Source: RCIO01 sp035555795
GTDB taxonomy: Bacteria > Pseudomonadota > Alphaproteobacteria > Rhizobiales > Rhizobiaceae
Length of the DNA stretch: 64,000 bases
NCBI GenBank assembly: GCA_035555795.1
Contig: DATMGE010000077.1
Location: forward strand, 1 to 64,000
Direction: 5' to 3'
A program made the position numbers and the translations under genes. The notes beneath the pieces are model-generated. The model was given only the letters and a program-made list of their open reading frames with translations, was not told the DNA's origin and searched no databases. Positions 7,967 through 16,835 of the stretch are shown one piece after another. Position 1 is the stretch's first letter. Each line of letters begins with the position of its first letter.

Positions 7967-9317
7967 GCGGCCTCTCCTTGCTCTTCAGGTGGCGCGCCAG
8001 ATCGGCGAAGGGATCGGGCGAGGGGCGGTCGCGCGGCGTCTGGGTCAGCGCCTCGTAGATTGTCGGCACTTGCCGCACGGCCTGGTCGAGTTCGGGATCC
8101 GCGCCGGGCTGGTATGCGCCGAGCAGGCGGATGTCGCGCGTGTCCTCGAAGCGGGCGATCATGGCGCGCAGGCGCGAAGCGAGCGTGCGCTGCTCGTCGG
8201 TCCAGGCCTTGGCGGCGAGGCGCGAGATGGAGGCCAGCGGGTTAACCGGCGGATAGCGGCCCTGCTCGGCGATGGAGCGGTCGAGCACGACATGGCCGTC
8301 GAGGATGCCGCGCACGGAATCGGCCACGGGGTCGTTGTGGTCGTCGCCGTCGATGAGCACGGAGAGAATCGCGGTGATGGAGCCGGTTCCCGCCGCGCCC
8401 GGCCCGGCGCGTTCCAGCAGGCGCGGCAGTTCGGTGAACACGGAGGCGGGGTAGCCGCGCGCGATGGGCGGCTCGCCGGCGCCGATGGCGACCTCGCGCA
8501 GTGCATGGGCGAAGCGGGTGATGGAATCGAGAATGAGCAGCACGCGGTCGCCGCGCTGGCGGAAATGCTCGGCGACCCGCATCGCCGTGTCGGGCGCGCG
8601 CCGGCGCATCATCGCGCTTTCGTCGCTGGTGGCGACCACGGCGACCGTCTTGGCCAGCGTCGCCTCGCCGATCGTGTCTTCGAGGAATTCGCGCACCTCG
8701 CGGCCGCGCTCGCCGATCAGCGCCACGACCACGGTGTCGAAGGCGTCGGCCGCCGCCAGCATGGAGAGAAGCGTGGATTTGCCGACGCCGGAGCCGGCGA
8801 AGACGCCCATGCGCTGGCCGTAGCAGAGCGGCGTGAAGATATCGATCACGCGCACGCCGGTGCGGAACGATGTCTCGACGCGCTGGCGCTCCATCGCCGG
8901 TGGCGCGGACCGGACCACATGCGTGGCGGGGCCCATGACGATGCTGCCGCGGCCGTCGATGGCGCGCCCCAGCGCATCCACGGCGCGGCCACGCCAGCTA
9001 TCGTCGGGCACGAGGTCGAGCGGGCCGAGATTGAAGACCGGCTGGTCGAGGCGGGCATCCGCCGCCTGCTCATAGGGCGCGACGAGAACGTCGTCCTTGC
9101 CGATCTGCACCACCTCGCCGGTGCGGCGGCGGCCCGCATCGCGAAACTCGACGATATCGCCCAGCCGGGAGATGGCGGAGATGCCGCGCACGCGCAGATG
9201 TGTGGCGGCGATTTCCGCCACGCGTCCGCCGCGCCGGATGAGGCTTTCCGGCTGGCTGAAGCGTTCGTAGAGACGTTCCAGCTTCGCCAGCGGATTGTCT
9301 TCCGGCAGCTCGTCCAT
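7950..9317 (-). CDS. fliI: Flagellum-specific ATPase FliI
   Basis: Cytoplasmic ATPase that energises substrate loading at the flagellar export gate. The 455-residue protein has the Walker A loop GSGVGKST (175-182), a GERGREV block (about 202-208) with the catalytic glutamate, and Walker B LLILDS (260-265). The length fits the family. Its ATG overlaps the flgF stop by one base (TGATG). fliH and fliJ are not adjacent. Confidence 0.97.
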   Translation of the reverse strand: MDELPEDNPLAKLERLYERFSQPESLIRRGGRVAEIAATHLRVRGISAISRLGDIVEFRDAGRRRTGEVVQIGKDDVLVAPYEQAADARLDQPVFNLGPLDLVPDDSWRGRAVDALGRAIDGRGSIVMGPATHVVRSAPPAMERQRVETSFRTGVRVIDIFTPLCYGQRMGVFAGSGVGKSTLLSMLAAADAFDTVVVALIGERGREVREFLEDTIGEATLAKTVAVVATSDESAMMRRRAPDTAMRVAEHFRQRGDRVLLILDSITRFAHALREVAIGAGEPPIARGYPASVFTELPRLLERAGPGAAGTGSITAILSVLIDGDDHNDPVADSVRGILDGHVVLDRSIAEQGRYPPVNPLASISRLAAKAWTDEQRTLASRLRAMIARFEDTRDIRLLGAYQPGADPELDQAVRQVPTIYEALTQTPRDRPSPDPFADLARHLKSKERPLDRAA

Positions 9318-10042
9318 CAGGCTGACGGTCCGAGGGAGCGGATCGCCTGGTCGAGGGCGTTGTCGCCGTCACGCACGAGCTGGCTGACATATTCGAAGGT
9401 GCGCTGGACCTGGATCAGGCGCATCATCTCGCGCACCGGATTGACGTTGGAATCCTCGACATAGCCCTGCACCACGCCGACATCCTGCCGGTCGACGATG
9501 GGTTGCGGCGTGCCGTTGGCGAGCAGGCCGGAATTGCCGTGGCGGCGGAAATCCTTGCCGGGCTCGAAGTCGAACAGGCCCAGTGCCGCGACCAGCGCGC
9601 CGTTCTGGCGCAGGCTGCCGTCCTGTCCGCCCTCCGGCGGGCCGCCCTGTGCGTCGAGCTGGATCGGCGCGCCGCCGGCATCGAGCACCGGATAGCCTTG
9701 CAAGGTGACCAGTTCGCCCGTCTCGCGCATCGAGAAACGCCCGTCGCGTGTCATCACAGTGCCTTCGGGCGTCTCGATCGCGAACCAGGCATTGCCCTGA
9801 ATGGCGAAATCGAAGGAATTGCCGGTCTCGCGCAGCGAGCCGCTCTGCTGGGGGATGAACGTGTCGCCCGCTGAGGCGAAGGAGACGGCATTCTGCCCCA
9901 GCCCGCTCACCACGTCCTCGAACTTCACGCCGGTGGCGCGGAAGCCGACCGTGTTCACATTGGCCATGTTGTCGGCAATGGTGTTGAGCCGCGTTTCCAG
10001 CGCCAATTGCGAGGACAAAGCGACGTAGAGACCGTTCTGCAT
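9317..10042 (-). CDS. flgF: Flagellar proximal rod protein FlgF
   Basis: Proximal rod subunit. Starting at the ATG at 10042, 8 bp after the DUF1217 gene, gives 241 residues with MQNGLYVALSSQLALETRL, IADNMANVNTVGFRA and the C-terminal NVNPVREMMRLIQVQRTFEY. The open frame extends further upstream, but those codons lie over the preceding gene and have no rod-protein similarity. It overlaps fliI by one base. Confidence 0.96.
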   Translation of the reverse strand: MQNGLYVALSSQLALETRLNTIADNMANVNTVGFRATGVKFEDVVSGLGQNAVSFASAGDTFIPQQSGSLRETGNSFDFAIQGNAWFAIETPEGTVMTRDGRFSMRETGELVTLQGYPVLDAGGAPIQLDAQGGPPEGGQDGSLRQNGALVAALGLFDFEPGKDFRRHGNSGLLANGTPQPIVDRQDVGVVQGYVEDSNVNPVREMMRLIQVQRTFEYVSQLVRDGDNALDQAIRSLGPSA

Positions 10043-10050
10043 TGCCGGGC

Positions 10051-11178
10051 CTATCGCTGCAGCTTGGACAGGGTGAGCATGACGTCGGTCGACAGGCCGA
10101 ACGAGACGGGCTGGCTGAAGAGGACGCTGACTGAGGCGACGGCGGTATTCGACGTGTTCTGGATGTCCCACATGGCGGTGAAGCGCTGCATGAATTTCTT
10201 CAGGCCGTCCGGCTCCGACAATTCGTCGAAGTCGATCTTGGATTCGATCATCGCTGCCTGGCGGTCGACGTCGGCGGTGGCCATGGATTCGGGAATGCCG
10301 AGGGCCGTGCGCACGACCTGGCTCAAAGCGGGGTCGGCGAGGATCTGGTAGGCGCTGCTGATGCCGCCGGCATTCATCTTGCGCTCGAAATAGAGCGCCA
10401 GGCGCACGCCCTCGTTCTGGACGCCGGCATCTTCCTCCAGCGTCTGGCGGGTATATTTCGCCACCGTGTCCTCGATGACCTTGTTGTAGGTCGTGGTCTT
10501 TTCGCCATAGGCGGCGAAGTTCAGGCTGGTGGCGAATTCGGCGAAGGCTTCGTTCTTCTGGCGATTGGCGAGGCTGTCGGGATCGGCGACACCGCCCTCC
10601 AGTATTTCGCGCATGAACGTCTTGTTGGAGATGTATTCCTCGAGCCCGTGCGCCTTCATCGCGTAGACGTAGAGATCGTCATTGGCGAGGAACTGGTCGA
10701 TCGACGTCACCTTGCCGATCTTGGCGAGGTAGTCATTGTTGATCTTCTCCAGTTGCGGATTGTCGATCTCCACGCCGGCGGCAACGGCGGCGAGCGTGTA
10801 GCGGTCGACCACGCCATCCGCCGCCTCGACATAATTGGTGGTGCGTTCGTCGCGGGAGGCGAAATTGAAGGTCGCGACGAATTCGGCGTAGCGCTTGTCG
10901 GTCAGCTTGTTGGCGAAACTGTCGGGATCGGCGACGCCTTCCTTCATCGCTTTCACCATGAAGGCTTTGGCATAGTCCATGTCGGAGAGGCCGAAGGCCT
11001 TCATGGCGAATTTGAACAGCCGGTCGTCCTTGACGAAATCCTCGATCGAGGTGACCTTGCCGATGTTCTGCTGGAAATAGGCACTTTCGCGCGCCACCAT
11101 GGGCTGCTTTTCGACACGACCGATGGATGTCGTCATGTCGCGCGTAATCAGCTGATAGTTGAGATAGGTGCTCAGCAC
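10051..11178 (-). CDS. DUF1217 family flagellar protein
   Basis: A 375-residue DUF1217 protein, a family found in alphaproteobacterial flagellar regions, with function not established to my knowledge. The protein has an internal duplication: IGKVTSIEDFVKDDRLFKFA (first copy, about residues 40-60) and IGKVTSIDQFLANDDLYVYA (second copy), each followed by 'MKAFGL/MKAHGL', a 'GVADPDS' segment and a 'YAEF/FAEF..FNFA/LNFA' motif. I chose the GTG at 11178 because a purine-rich GGGGAAG lies 5 bases upstream and the family opens with 'STYLNYQLITRD'; a TTG 42 bp further up is possible but lacks a good ribosome site. It heads the operon that runs to fliP. Confidence 0.82.
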   Translation of the reverse strand: MLSTYLNYQLITRDMTTSIGRVEKQPMVARESAYFQQNIGKVTSIEDFVKDDRLFKFAMKAFGLSDMDYAKAFMVKAMKEGVADPDSFANKLTDKRYAEFVATFNFASRDERTTNYVEAADGVVDRYTLAAVAAGVEIDNPQLEKINNDYLAKIGKVTSIDQFLANDDLYVYAMKAHGLEEYISNKTFMREILEGGVADPDSLANRQKNEAFAEFATSLNFAAYGEKTTTYNKVIEDTVAKYTRQTLEEDAGVQNEGVRLALYFERKMNAGGISSAYQILADPALSQVVRTALGIPESMATADVDRQAAMIESKIDFDELSEPDGLKKFMQRFTAMWDIQNTSNTAVASVSVLFSQPVSFGLSTDVMLTLSKLQR

Positions 11179-11320
11179 GCCGGCTTCCCCGCAATGGCCC
11201 GGCCCGCAGAGTAGCGCCAATGTCTTGCGTGAAGCTTTCGCCCCACCGACAGGCTTTCAAGCCTCACACAAGCAAGCAGCCCTATCCATACGGGGTGATT
11301 CTGACCAAGAGGCGGGACCG
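11179..11320. promoter_or_regulatory. Divergent flagellar promoter region
   Basis: 142 bp between the divergent DUF1217-flgF operon (minus) and motA (plus). Promoters for both flagellar operons must lie here or nearby. I do not see a confident sigma-70 or sigma-54 match, which fits activation by dedicated motility regulators. Position is the only support. Confidence 0.4.
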
Positions 11321-12193
11321 TTGGGCATATTGATCGGAATGGTGGTGACGCTCGGCTGCGTGCTCGGCGGCTTCATGGCGATGGGCGGCCATGTCGAAGT
11401 TCTCATGCAGCCGTGGGAAGTGGTCATCATCTGCGGCGCCGCGCTCGGCACCTTTCTCGTCGCCAACCCGATGTCGGTGGTGAAGGATGCCGGCAAGGGC
11501 ATGGTCGAAGCCTTCAAGCAGGCCGTGCCGAAGGAGCAGGACTATCTGGAAGTGCTCGGCGTGCTGCACAGCCTGATGCGCGAATTGCGCACCAAGCCGC
11601 GCAATGAGGTCGAGGCGCATGTCGACAATCCGGAAGAGTCGGCCATTTTCCAGGCCTTTCCGAAGGTGCTGAAGGACCATGACCTGACGGCCTTCATCTG
11701 CGACTATTGCCGCATCATCATCATCGGCAATGCGCGGCCCTTCGAAATCGAGGCGCTGATGGATGAGGAAATCCGCACCATCAGGGCCGACAAGCTCAAA
11801 TCCTACCATGCGCTGCAGCAGATGAGCGACGGCTTCCCGGCGCTCGGCATCTGCGCGGCGGTGCTGGGCGTCGTGAAGGCGATGGGCGCGCTCGACCAGT
11901 CGCCGGAAATCCTCGGCGGCCTCATCGGCGCCGCACTCGTCGGGACCTTCCTCGGCATCTTCATGTCCTATGCGGTGGTCGGCCCGATCGCCACCAAGGT
12001 GAAGATCGTGCGCGAGAAGAAGGCGCGCCTCTATGTGATCGTGAAGCAGACGCTGCTGGCCTATATGAACGGCTCGCTGCCGCAGGTGGCGCTCGAATTC
12101 GGCCGCAAGACCATCTCCTCCAAGGACCGTCCATCGATCGACGCGGTGGAGCAGAGTACGATGGCCGGCGGCGAGGCGAAGAAGGCGGCATGA
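11321..12193 (+). CDS. motA: Flagellar motor stator protein MotA
   Basis: Proton-channel stator subunit of the inner membrane. The start is a TTG at 11321, preceded by GAGG with 8-base spacing, giving 290 residues starting 'MGILIGMVVTLGCVLGGFMA', the exact family N-terminus. Upstream codons in frame are not MotA-like. Four hydrophobic segments lie near 3-22, 30-50, 165-190 and 200-225, with the large cytoplasmic loop containing the charged RTKPRNEVEAH region and the post-TM4 KVKIVREKKARLYVIVKQ. MotB is not adjacent. It heads motA-fliM-fliN-fliG-flhB. Confidence 0.95.
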   Translation: MGILIGMVVTLGCVLGGFMAMGGHVEVLMQPWEVVIICGAALGTFLVANPMSVVKDAGKGMVEAFKQAVPKEQDYLEVLGVLHSLMRELRTKPRNEVEAHVDNPEESAIFQAFPKVLKDHDLTAFICDYCRIIIIGNARPFEIEALMDEEIRTIRADKLKSYHALQQMSDGFPALGICAAVLGVVKAMGALDQSPEILGGLIGAALVGTFLGIFMSYAVVGPIATKVKIVREKKARLYVIVKQTLLAYMNGSLPQVALEFGRKTISSKDRPSIDAVEQSTMAGGEAKKAA

Positions 12194-12227
12194 GGATGCG
12201 GAACGGCGGCGCCGCAGGGTTCCGGCG

Positions 12228-13160
12228 ATGAGCGAGCCCACCACGCCAGCGCAGATGCGCGACCTGATCGTGGAGCGGCTGACCGGCGCGACCGGTGACC
12301 CTGCGCTCGTGGTCGAGTGCGGACGCGCCTGCGCGACGCGCGTTCTTGCGGCGCTGCGTGAAAAGCTCCACGCGACGTTCAACGGCAATGTGGCGATGGA
12401 GCTCGAAAGCGTCGAGCCGGCGCGTTTCGCAGATGCGCTGCCCAGCCCCGACGGCTTCGACGCGCTGACGATCGTATCGGCGGAAACCTCCCCCGACGCG
12501 CTGATGATCGCCATCGATGCGGATGCGATCGCAATCGCCGTCTGCGCCTATTTCGGCGGCGACCCGGAACTGAGGCTGACACCGATCACGCGCGCGCTGT
12601 CGACGCTGGAACGCGAAGTGGCGGCGCTGCTGTCGGACATGCTGGCGCTCGGCTTCAACGGGTCCGGCTCGCGCGCCTTCAGGATCAGGCAACCGATTCC
12701 CCGGCCGATCAGCGGGCCCGACATTGCAAGGCTGACGGTACGCGACGGACCTGCCGCCGCGATCCGGTTCGTGGTGCTGTTCGGCCCGAGCCGCGGCAGC
12801 ATCACGGTGATGATCCCGCAGAGGCTGCTGCTGTCGCTGCGCGGCGACGCCACCGCGGCCGCCCAGCCCGCCCAGCCGGCGCGCTGGCGGGCGCGGTTCA
12901 GCGAGGAGATCATCCGCTCGACCGTCGAGCTGGAGGCCACCGTCGCGCTTCGCCGGATGACGCTCGGCGAACTGTCGGGGCTGCAACCCGGCCAGGTCAT
13001 CGAATTTCCCGCCAATGCGCAGGCCAATACGAGGCTCGCAGCCGGCGAGAAGCAGCTTTTCACCTGCGAGTTCGGCAAGCTCGGCGCAAACTATACTGTC
13101 CGCGTCCTGCGGCCCTTCGACGAGGAGGAAGACCTTGTCGAATCGATCCTTTCGGAGTGA
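12228..13160 (+). CDS. fliM: Flagellar motor switch protein FliM
   Basis: C-ring component that binds phosphorylated CheY. The 310-residue protein is divergent, as rhizobial FliM usually is. The middle CheC-like domain covers about residues 40-215 and a SpoA (surface presentation of antigens) domain about 235-305, ending VTLGELSGLQPGQVIEF-like (the copy here reads MTLGELSGLQPGQVIEF) and LVESILSE. The order motA-fliM-fliN-fliG is the rhizobial one. The intergenic gap to fliN is 39 bp. Confidence 0.9.
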   Translation: MSEPTTPAQMRDLIVERLTGATGDPALVVECGRACATRVLAALREKLHATFNGNVAMELESVEPARFADALPSPDGFDALTIVSAETSPDALMIAIDADAIAIAVCAYFGGDPELRLTPITRALSTLEREVAALLSDMLALGFNGSGSRAFRIRQPIPRPISGPDIARLTVRDGPAAAIRFVVLFGPSRGSITVMIPQRLLLSLRGDATAAAQPAQPARWRARFSEEIIRSTVELEATVALRRMTLGELSGLQPGQVIEFPANAQANTRLAAGEKQLFTCEFGKLGANYTVRVLRPFDEEEDLVESILSE

Positions 13161-13199
13161 TGTGCCGGCCTGGGCCGCGCACGGCATGGAGAACAGCAT

Positions 13200-13580
13200 A
13201 TGACCGCAACAGGCAGCGCACAGCCCAAGGTCGGCGAAGACGAGCTGAACAAGGCAATCGAGGAACTGCGCGGCGTCCTGCATGACGGCGACGCCGGCCA
13301 GGTCCATGACAGTTCGGAAGCGATCCAGAACAGTTCCGTCGTGATGAACATTCCCGTCGAGGTGCAGGTCCTGCTGGGCAGCGCCGAGATGGCCGTGTCG
13401 GAACTGATGGGCCTGCAAAAGGGGTCGACGGTCGCGCTCAATCGCCGCATCGGCGAGCCGGTGGATGTGATGGTCAATGGCCGCAAGATCGCGCGCGGCG
13501 AGGTCATCGTGCTGGAGGACGACCCGTCGCGCTTCGGTATCCGCCTGACCGAGATCACACCCGCCAAGCCCGGCAGGTAG
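13200..13580 (+). CDS. fliN: Flagellar motor switch protein FliN
   Basis: C-ring subunit. The 126-residue product has a Glu/Asp-rich N-terminal half and the SpoA domain in about residues 45-120, with VMNIPVEVQVLLGSAEMAVS, LNRRIGEPVDVMVNGRKIAR and the FGIRLTEI ending. The length equals that of compact FliN proteins. Its stop is 4 bp before fliG. Confidence 0.95.
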   Translation: MTATGSAQPKVGEDELNKAIEELRGVLHDGDAGQVHDSSEAIQNSSVVMNIPVEVQVLLGSAEMAVSELMGLQKGSTVALNRRIGEPVDVMVNGRKIARGEVIVLEDDPSRFGIRLTEITPAKPGR

Positions 13581-13584
13581 GCGA

Positions 13585-14595
13585 ATGTCGGAGGTCGCAA
13601 CGCTCAGCAGGTCACAGAAGGCCGCCGCGATACTGGTCGCGATGGGCAAGCCTTCGGCTGGCAAGCTGCTCAAGTTCTTCAAGCAGGAAGAGCTGAAGTC
13701 GCTCGTCGAGGCGGCGCGGCAGTTGCGCACCATTCCGCAGAGCGAGCTGGAAAAGATCGTCGGGGAGTTCGAGGCCGAGTTCACCGAGGGCGCCGGCCTG
13801 CTCGATTCCAGCGACACGATGACGAGCATCATCAACGAGACCCTGACGCCGGAGGAGGTCGAGGCGCTGATGGGCGGTGGGGCCACCCCGGCCGCCGCCG
13901 AGACGCAGACGCCGATCTGGCCACGCCTCGACCAGCTTCCGGCAGAAAGGCTGATCGCCGCGGTCGAGGCCGAGCATCCGCAGACCATCGCGCTGGTCCT
14001 GTCGAAGCTCCAGCCGTCCACGGCGGCGCCCGTGCTGCGCGGACTGCCCTCCATGCTGCGCGGCGAGGTGGCCAAGCGCATGCTGGCGCTGGTGCCCGTT
14101 TCCGACCATGCCATGAGCCTGGTGGAGAAGCAGATGCGGCTGCGCATCGAGGACGAGAACAGCGGGCGGGACAATTCCGCTGGCCAGATGCGCGTCGCCA
14201 GCGTGCTCAACGAACTGGACAAGGACGATCTCGACGCGCTGATGGCCGATATGGCGGATGCCGGCACGCCGGATCTGGAAGGGCTGCGCGCCAAGCTCTT
14301 TTCCTTCGAGGATATCGAGCTGCTGGCGCAGAAGTCGCGCGTGGCGCTGTTCGACAGCCTGCCGGCGGAGCTGGTCACGATGGCCTTGCGGGGTTCCACT
14401 GCCGAACTGACGGAAGCGGTGCTGTCGGCGATCGGCGCACGCACGCGCCGCATGATCGAGTCGGAGCTGAAGGACGCTTCCGGCGCGGCTTCGGCGGATG
14501 AAGTGGCGCGCGCGCGGCGCCGCATCGCATCCGAGGCGATCAGGCTTTCGGGCGAGGGGCGCGTGGAACTGCCCTCGATGGCCCAGGCCGCCTGA
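13585..14595 (+). CDS. fliG: Flagellar motor switch protein FliG
   Basis: Torque-generating C-ring protein that contacts MotA. The 336-residue product shows the FliG N-terminal domain, a middle segment AEHPQTIALVLSKLQPSTAA (about 128-147, the family's EHPQTIA motif), and the C-terminal torque domain with FSFEDIELLAQKSRVALFDS and the charged helix near residues 280-300. It lies 12 bp upstream of flhB. Confidence 0.97.
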   Translation: MSEVATLSRSQKAAAILVAMGKPSAGKLLKFFKQEELKSLVEAARQLRTIPQSELEKIVGEFEAEFTEGAGLLDSSDTMTSIINETLTPEEVEALMGGGATPAAAETQTPIWPRLDQLPAERLIAAVEAEHPQTIALVLSKLQPSTAAPVLRGLPSMLRGEVAKRMLALVPVSDHAMSLVEKQMRLRIEDENSGRDNSAGQMRVASVLNELDKDDLDALMADMADAGTPDLEGLRAKLFSFEDIELLAQKSRVALFDSLPAELVTMALRGSTAELTEAVLSAIGARTRRMIESELKDASGAASADEVARARRRIASEAIRLSGEGRVELPSMAQAA

Positions 14596-14607
14596 TCGAG
14601 CTAGCGC

Positions 14608-15696
14608 ATGGCCGAGGGCGAGGACAAGGAAAGCAAGACAGAGGAAGCCTCCGAGAAGAAGATCCGCGACACGGTCGAGAAGGGTCAGCTTCCCTTCGCC
14701 CGCGACGCGCCGCTTCTCGCTTCCTTCATCGCCATCCTGATCTTCGCGATGTTCTTCGTGCAGGACGATGTGGCGCGGCTGAGCAGCTTTCTCGCCATCT
14801 TCCTCGAACGGCCGGAAGAATGGCCGCTCAACACCGCGCGCGACGTCGTCAACCTGTTCCAGGTCGTCTTCATCGAGATCGGCAAGGTGCTGGGCGTGGT
14901 CATGCTGCTGCTGGTCGTCGGCGCGCTCGCCGCATCGGTGCTGCAGAACATGCCGCGCATGGTGCTGGAGCGCATCCAGCCGAAATTCTCCAACATCTCG
15001 CCGAAAGCGGGCTGGTCGCGCCTGTTCGGGCAGAAGGGGCTGGTTGAATTCGCCAAGTCGCTGGGCAAGCTCGCCTTTGCGGGCTTCATCATCTACATGG
15101 CCATGCGCGATGCGCAGTCGCGCATGATAGCTGGCATGGTCACCCATCCGGTGGCCTTCGCAAACGTCATCCTCGACATTTCGGTCGACATCATCATGGC
15201 GATCACGCTGGTGATGATCGCTATCGCCACGGTCGACATCGTCTGGTCGCGCTATCACTGGCTGAAGGACCTGCGCATGACGCGGCAGGAGGTCAAGGAC
15301 GAGCTCAAGCAGACCGTCGGCGACCCGATCGTGCGCATGCGCATCCGCTCGCTGCAACGCGACCGGGCGCGCCAGCGCATGATGTCATCGGTGCCGACGG
15401 CGACGCTGGTGATCGCCAATCCGACGCACTTCGCCATCGCGCTGCGCTATGTGCGCGAGGAGAATGCCGCGCCGGTGGTGGTGGCCAAGGGGCAGGACCT
15501 GATCGCGCTGCGCATCCGCGAGATCGCGGAAGCCAACGGAATTCCCGTTTTCGAGGACGTGGCGCTCGCCCGCTCCATGTACAAGCAAGTCTCGGCGGAT
15601 AGCATGATACCGCCGCAATTCTACCAGGCGGTCGCGGAGCTGGTGCGCATCGTTTACGAGCGCAAGGGCGGCGGAGCACGCAGGACGGACAGATGA
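14608..15696 (+). CDS. flhB: Flagellar export switch protein FlhB
   Basis: Inner-membrane export protein whose autocleavage switches secretion from rod/hook to filament substrates. The 362-residue protein starts with the charged KTEEASEKKIRDTVEKGQ motif, has four membrane spans (about 30-50, 85-110, 140-160, 185-205), and carries the self-cleavage motif N271-P272-T273-H274 followed by FAIALRY. The C-terminal cytoplasmic domain is complete. It overlaps the next gene by 4 bp. Confidence 0.97.
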   Translation: MAEGEDKESKTEEASEKKIRDTVEKGQLPFARDAPLLASFIAILIFAMFFVQDDVARLSSFLAIFLERPEEWPLNTARDVVNLFQVVFIEIGKVLGVVMLLLVVGALAASVLQNMPRMVLERIQPKFSNISPKAGWSRLFGQKGLVEFAKSLGKLAFAGFIIYMAMRDAQSRMIAGMVTHPVAFANVILDISVDIIMAITLVMIAIATVDIVWSRYHWLKDLRMTRQEVKDELKQTVGDPIVRMRIRSLQRDRARQRMMSSVPTATLVIANPTHFAIALRYVREENAAPVVVAKGQDLIALRIREIAEANGIPVFEDVALARSMYKQVSADSMIPPQFYQAVAELVRIVYERKGGGARRTDR

Positions 15697-16130
15697 ACAG
15701 ACAGCCGCACTCGGAAGAACGCGAAATCGTCGTTGCCAATGCCATCCAGGATGTCGTGGCGGAGCTGCGCATGGTGGATCTGGCCGACTATGTCGCCTTC
15801 ATCCGCATGGAGCGCTTCGCCAATCTGGCGGATATCGTGGAGTCGGCCGCCGAGCTCTATTTCATGCCGGGCACGGTGCGGCTGGGCAATGGCGCGGAGA
15901 TCCATCTCGGCTGGTCGGAGCCGGCCCGCGTGGTGCTCGACCTGGAGCTGAAGCCGGCCGGGGCCAATGTCTATTTCTCGCTGGGGCTGAGCGACCAGCA
16001 GGCCTCCATCGACGTCAACTATGTGTCGTTCGATATGCCGGATGCCGAGCCGGAAGCCAATACGGCGTTCCTCGCCTCATCGCTGGCGCAGGCGCGCATC
16101 CGTCGCTCGAGCCCGGCTCCCGCCTGCTGA
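15693..16130 (+). CDS. Uncharacterised protein coupled to flhB
   Basis: A 145-residue soluble protein that I do not recognise as a named family. Its ATG overlaps the flhB stop by 4 bp, so it is translated as the last gene of the motA-flhB operon. It has an N-terminal helical part (IVVANAIQDVVAELRMVDLA) and a beta-rich centre (GTVRLGNGAEIHLGWSEP; VVLDLELKPAGANVYFSLGL). No signal peptide or membrane span is visible. The gene converges on visR with only 3 bp between. A motility role is inferred from context. Confidence 0.78.
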   Translation: MNRQPHSEEREIVVANAIQDVVAELRMVDLADYVAFIRMERFANLADIVESAAELYFMPGTVRLGNGAEIHLGWSEPARVVLDLELKPAGANVYFSLGLSDQQASIDVNYVSFDMPDAEPEANTAFLASSLAQARIRRSSPAPAC

Positions 16131-16133
16131 ATT

Positions 16134-16835
16134 TCAGTCGATCAGGCCGGCGCGCAGGGCCTTGGCGACGGCATGCATGCGGTTGACCGCATTGAGCTTG
16201 CGCGCCGTTGTGGCGATATATTGATTGGCGGTGTGGACGGAGAGGCCGAGCTGGGCGGCGATCTCCTCGCTGGTCCGGCCTTCGGCGGCAAGGCGCAGGC
16301 ATTCCGTCTCTCGCCGCGACATTGCGGGCGCTTTCGCCGCCTGCGTTCCGCGCAGGCGCGCCACGGCGGAAAAGATGCTGAAGCAGCGCCCGTGCAGGTC
16401 GGCCAGATGCGCCATGTCGGTCGCGATCGCGCCGCCGCTGAAGATCACGCAGCCCGCCTGCCCGCGTTCGGCCATCAGCGGCAGGGCGATGCCGGTCGCC
16501 GTTGCGTCGGGCGCGTCCCATTCGTCCGCCCAATGAAGGGCCTGCATCGCCTCGCACGCGCCGGTCTCGGAACCGGCCCATCGCAGCGGAACCATCGAAT
16601 GGGCGATGCGGCGGGCGAAATTGTCGCCGAGGCGCAATGCCAGCAGCCTGGTCGTTTCCGAAATGCCGGGATGTTCGGTATCGAGGACGGGGATCAGCCT
16701 GCGCCTGTCGCCTGCCGCAACCAGCATGAAGAGCGTGAATTCGGCCGCGCCGCACTCGCCGGCGATGTTCTGCAGCCGCCGGGCGATATCGGGCATCGTC
16801 TCCGGCTTCGGCGAAAGATCGGCTCCCAGCGCCAT
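16134..16835 (-). CDS. visR: LuxR-type motility regulator VisR
   Basis: Partner of VisN in the master activator of rhizobial flagellar genes. Starting at the ATG at 16835, which overlaps the visN stop (TGATG), gives 233 residues: an N-terminal autoinducer-binding-like domain (about 15-155) and a C-terminal LuxR helix-turn-helix with 'MSRRETECLRLAAEGRTSEE' and 'LGLSVHTANQYIATTARKLN'. In S. meliloti VisN and VisR act as a heterodimer; the ligand is unknown. A longer frame upstream lies inside visN and is rejected. Confidence 0.9.
   Translation of the reverse strand: MALGADLSPKPETMPDIARRLQNIAGECGAAEFTLFMLVAAGDRRRLIPVLDTEHPGISETTRLLALRLGDNFARRIAHSMVPLRWAGSETGACEAMQALHWADEWDAPDATATGIALPLMAERGQAGCVIFSGGAIATDMAHLADLHGRCFSIFSAVARLRGTQAAKAPAMSRRETECLRLAAEGRTSEEIAAQLGLSVHTANQYIATTARKLNAVNRMHAVAKALRAGLID

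Noticed and set aside
11179..11220. An upstream TTG start for the DUF1217 gene
   Set aside because: The GTG at 11178 has a better ribosome site and matches the family N-terminus.
11961..15357. Long minus-strand open frames over fliM, fliG and flhB
   Set aside because: Each lies opposite recognised flagellar genes and lacks any family similarity.
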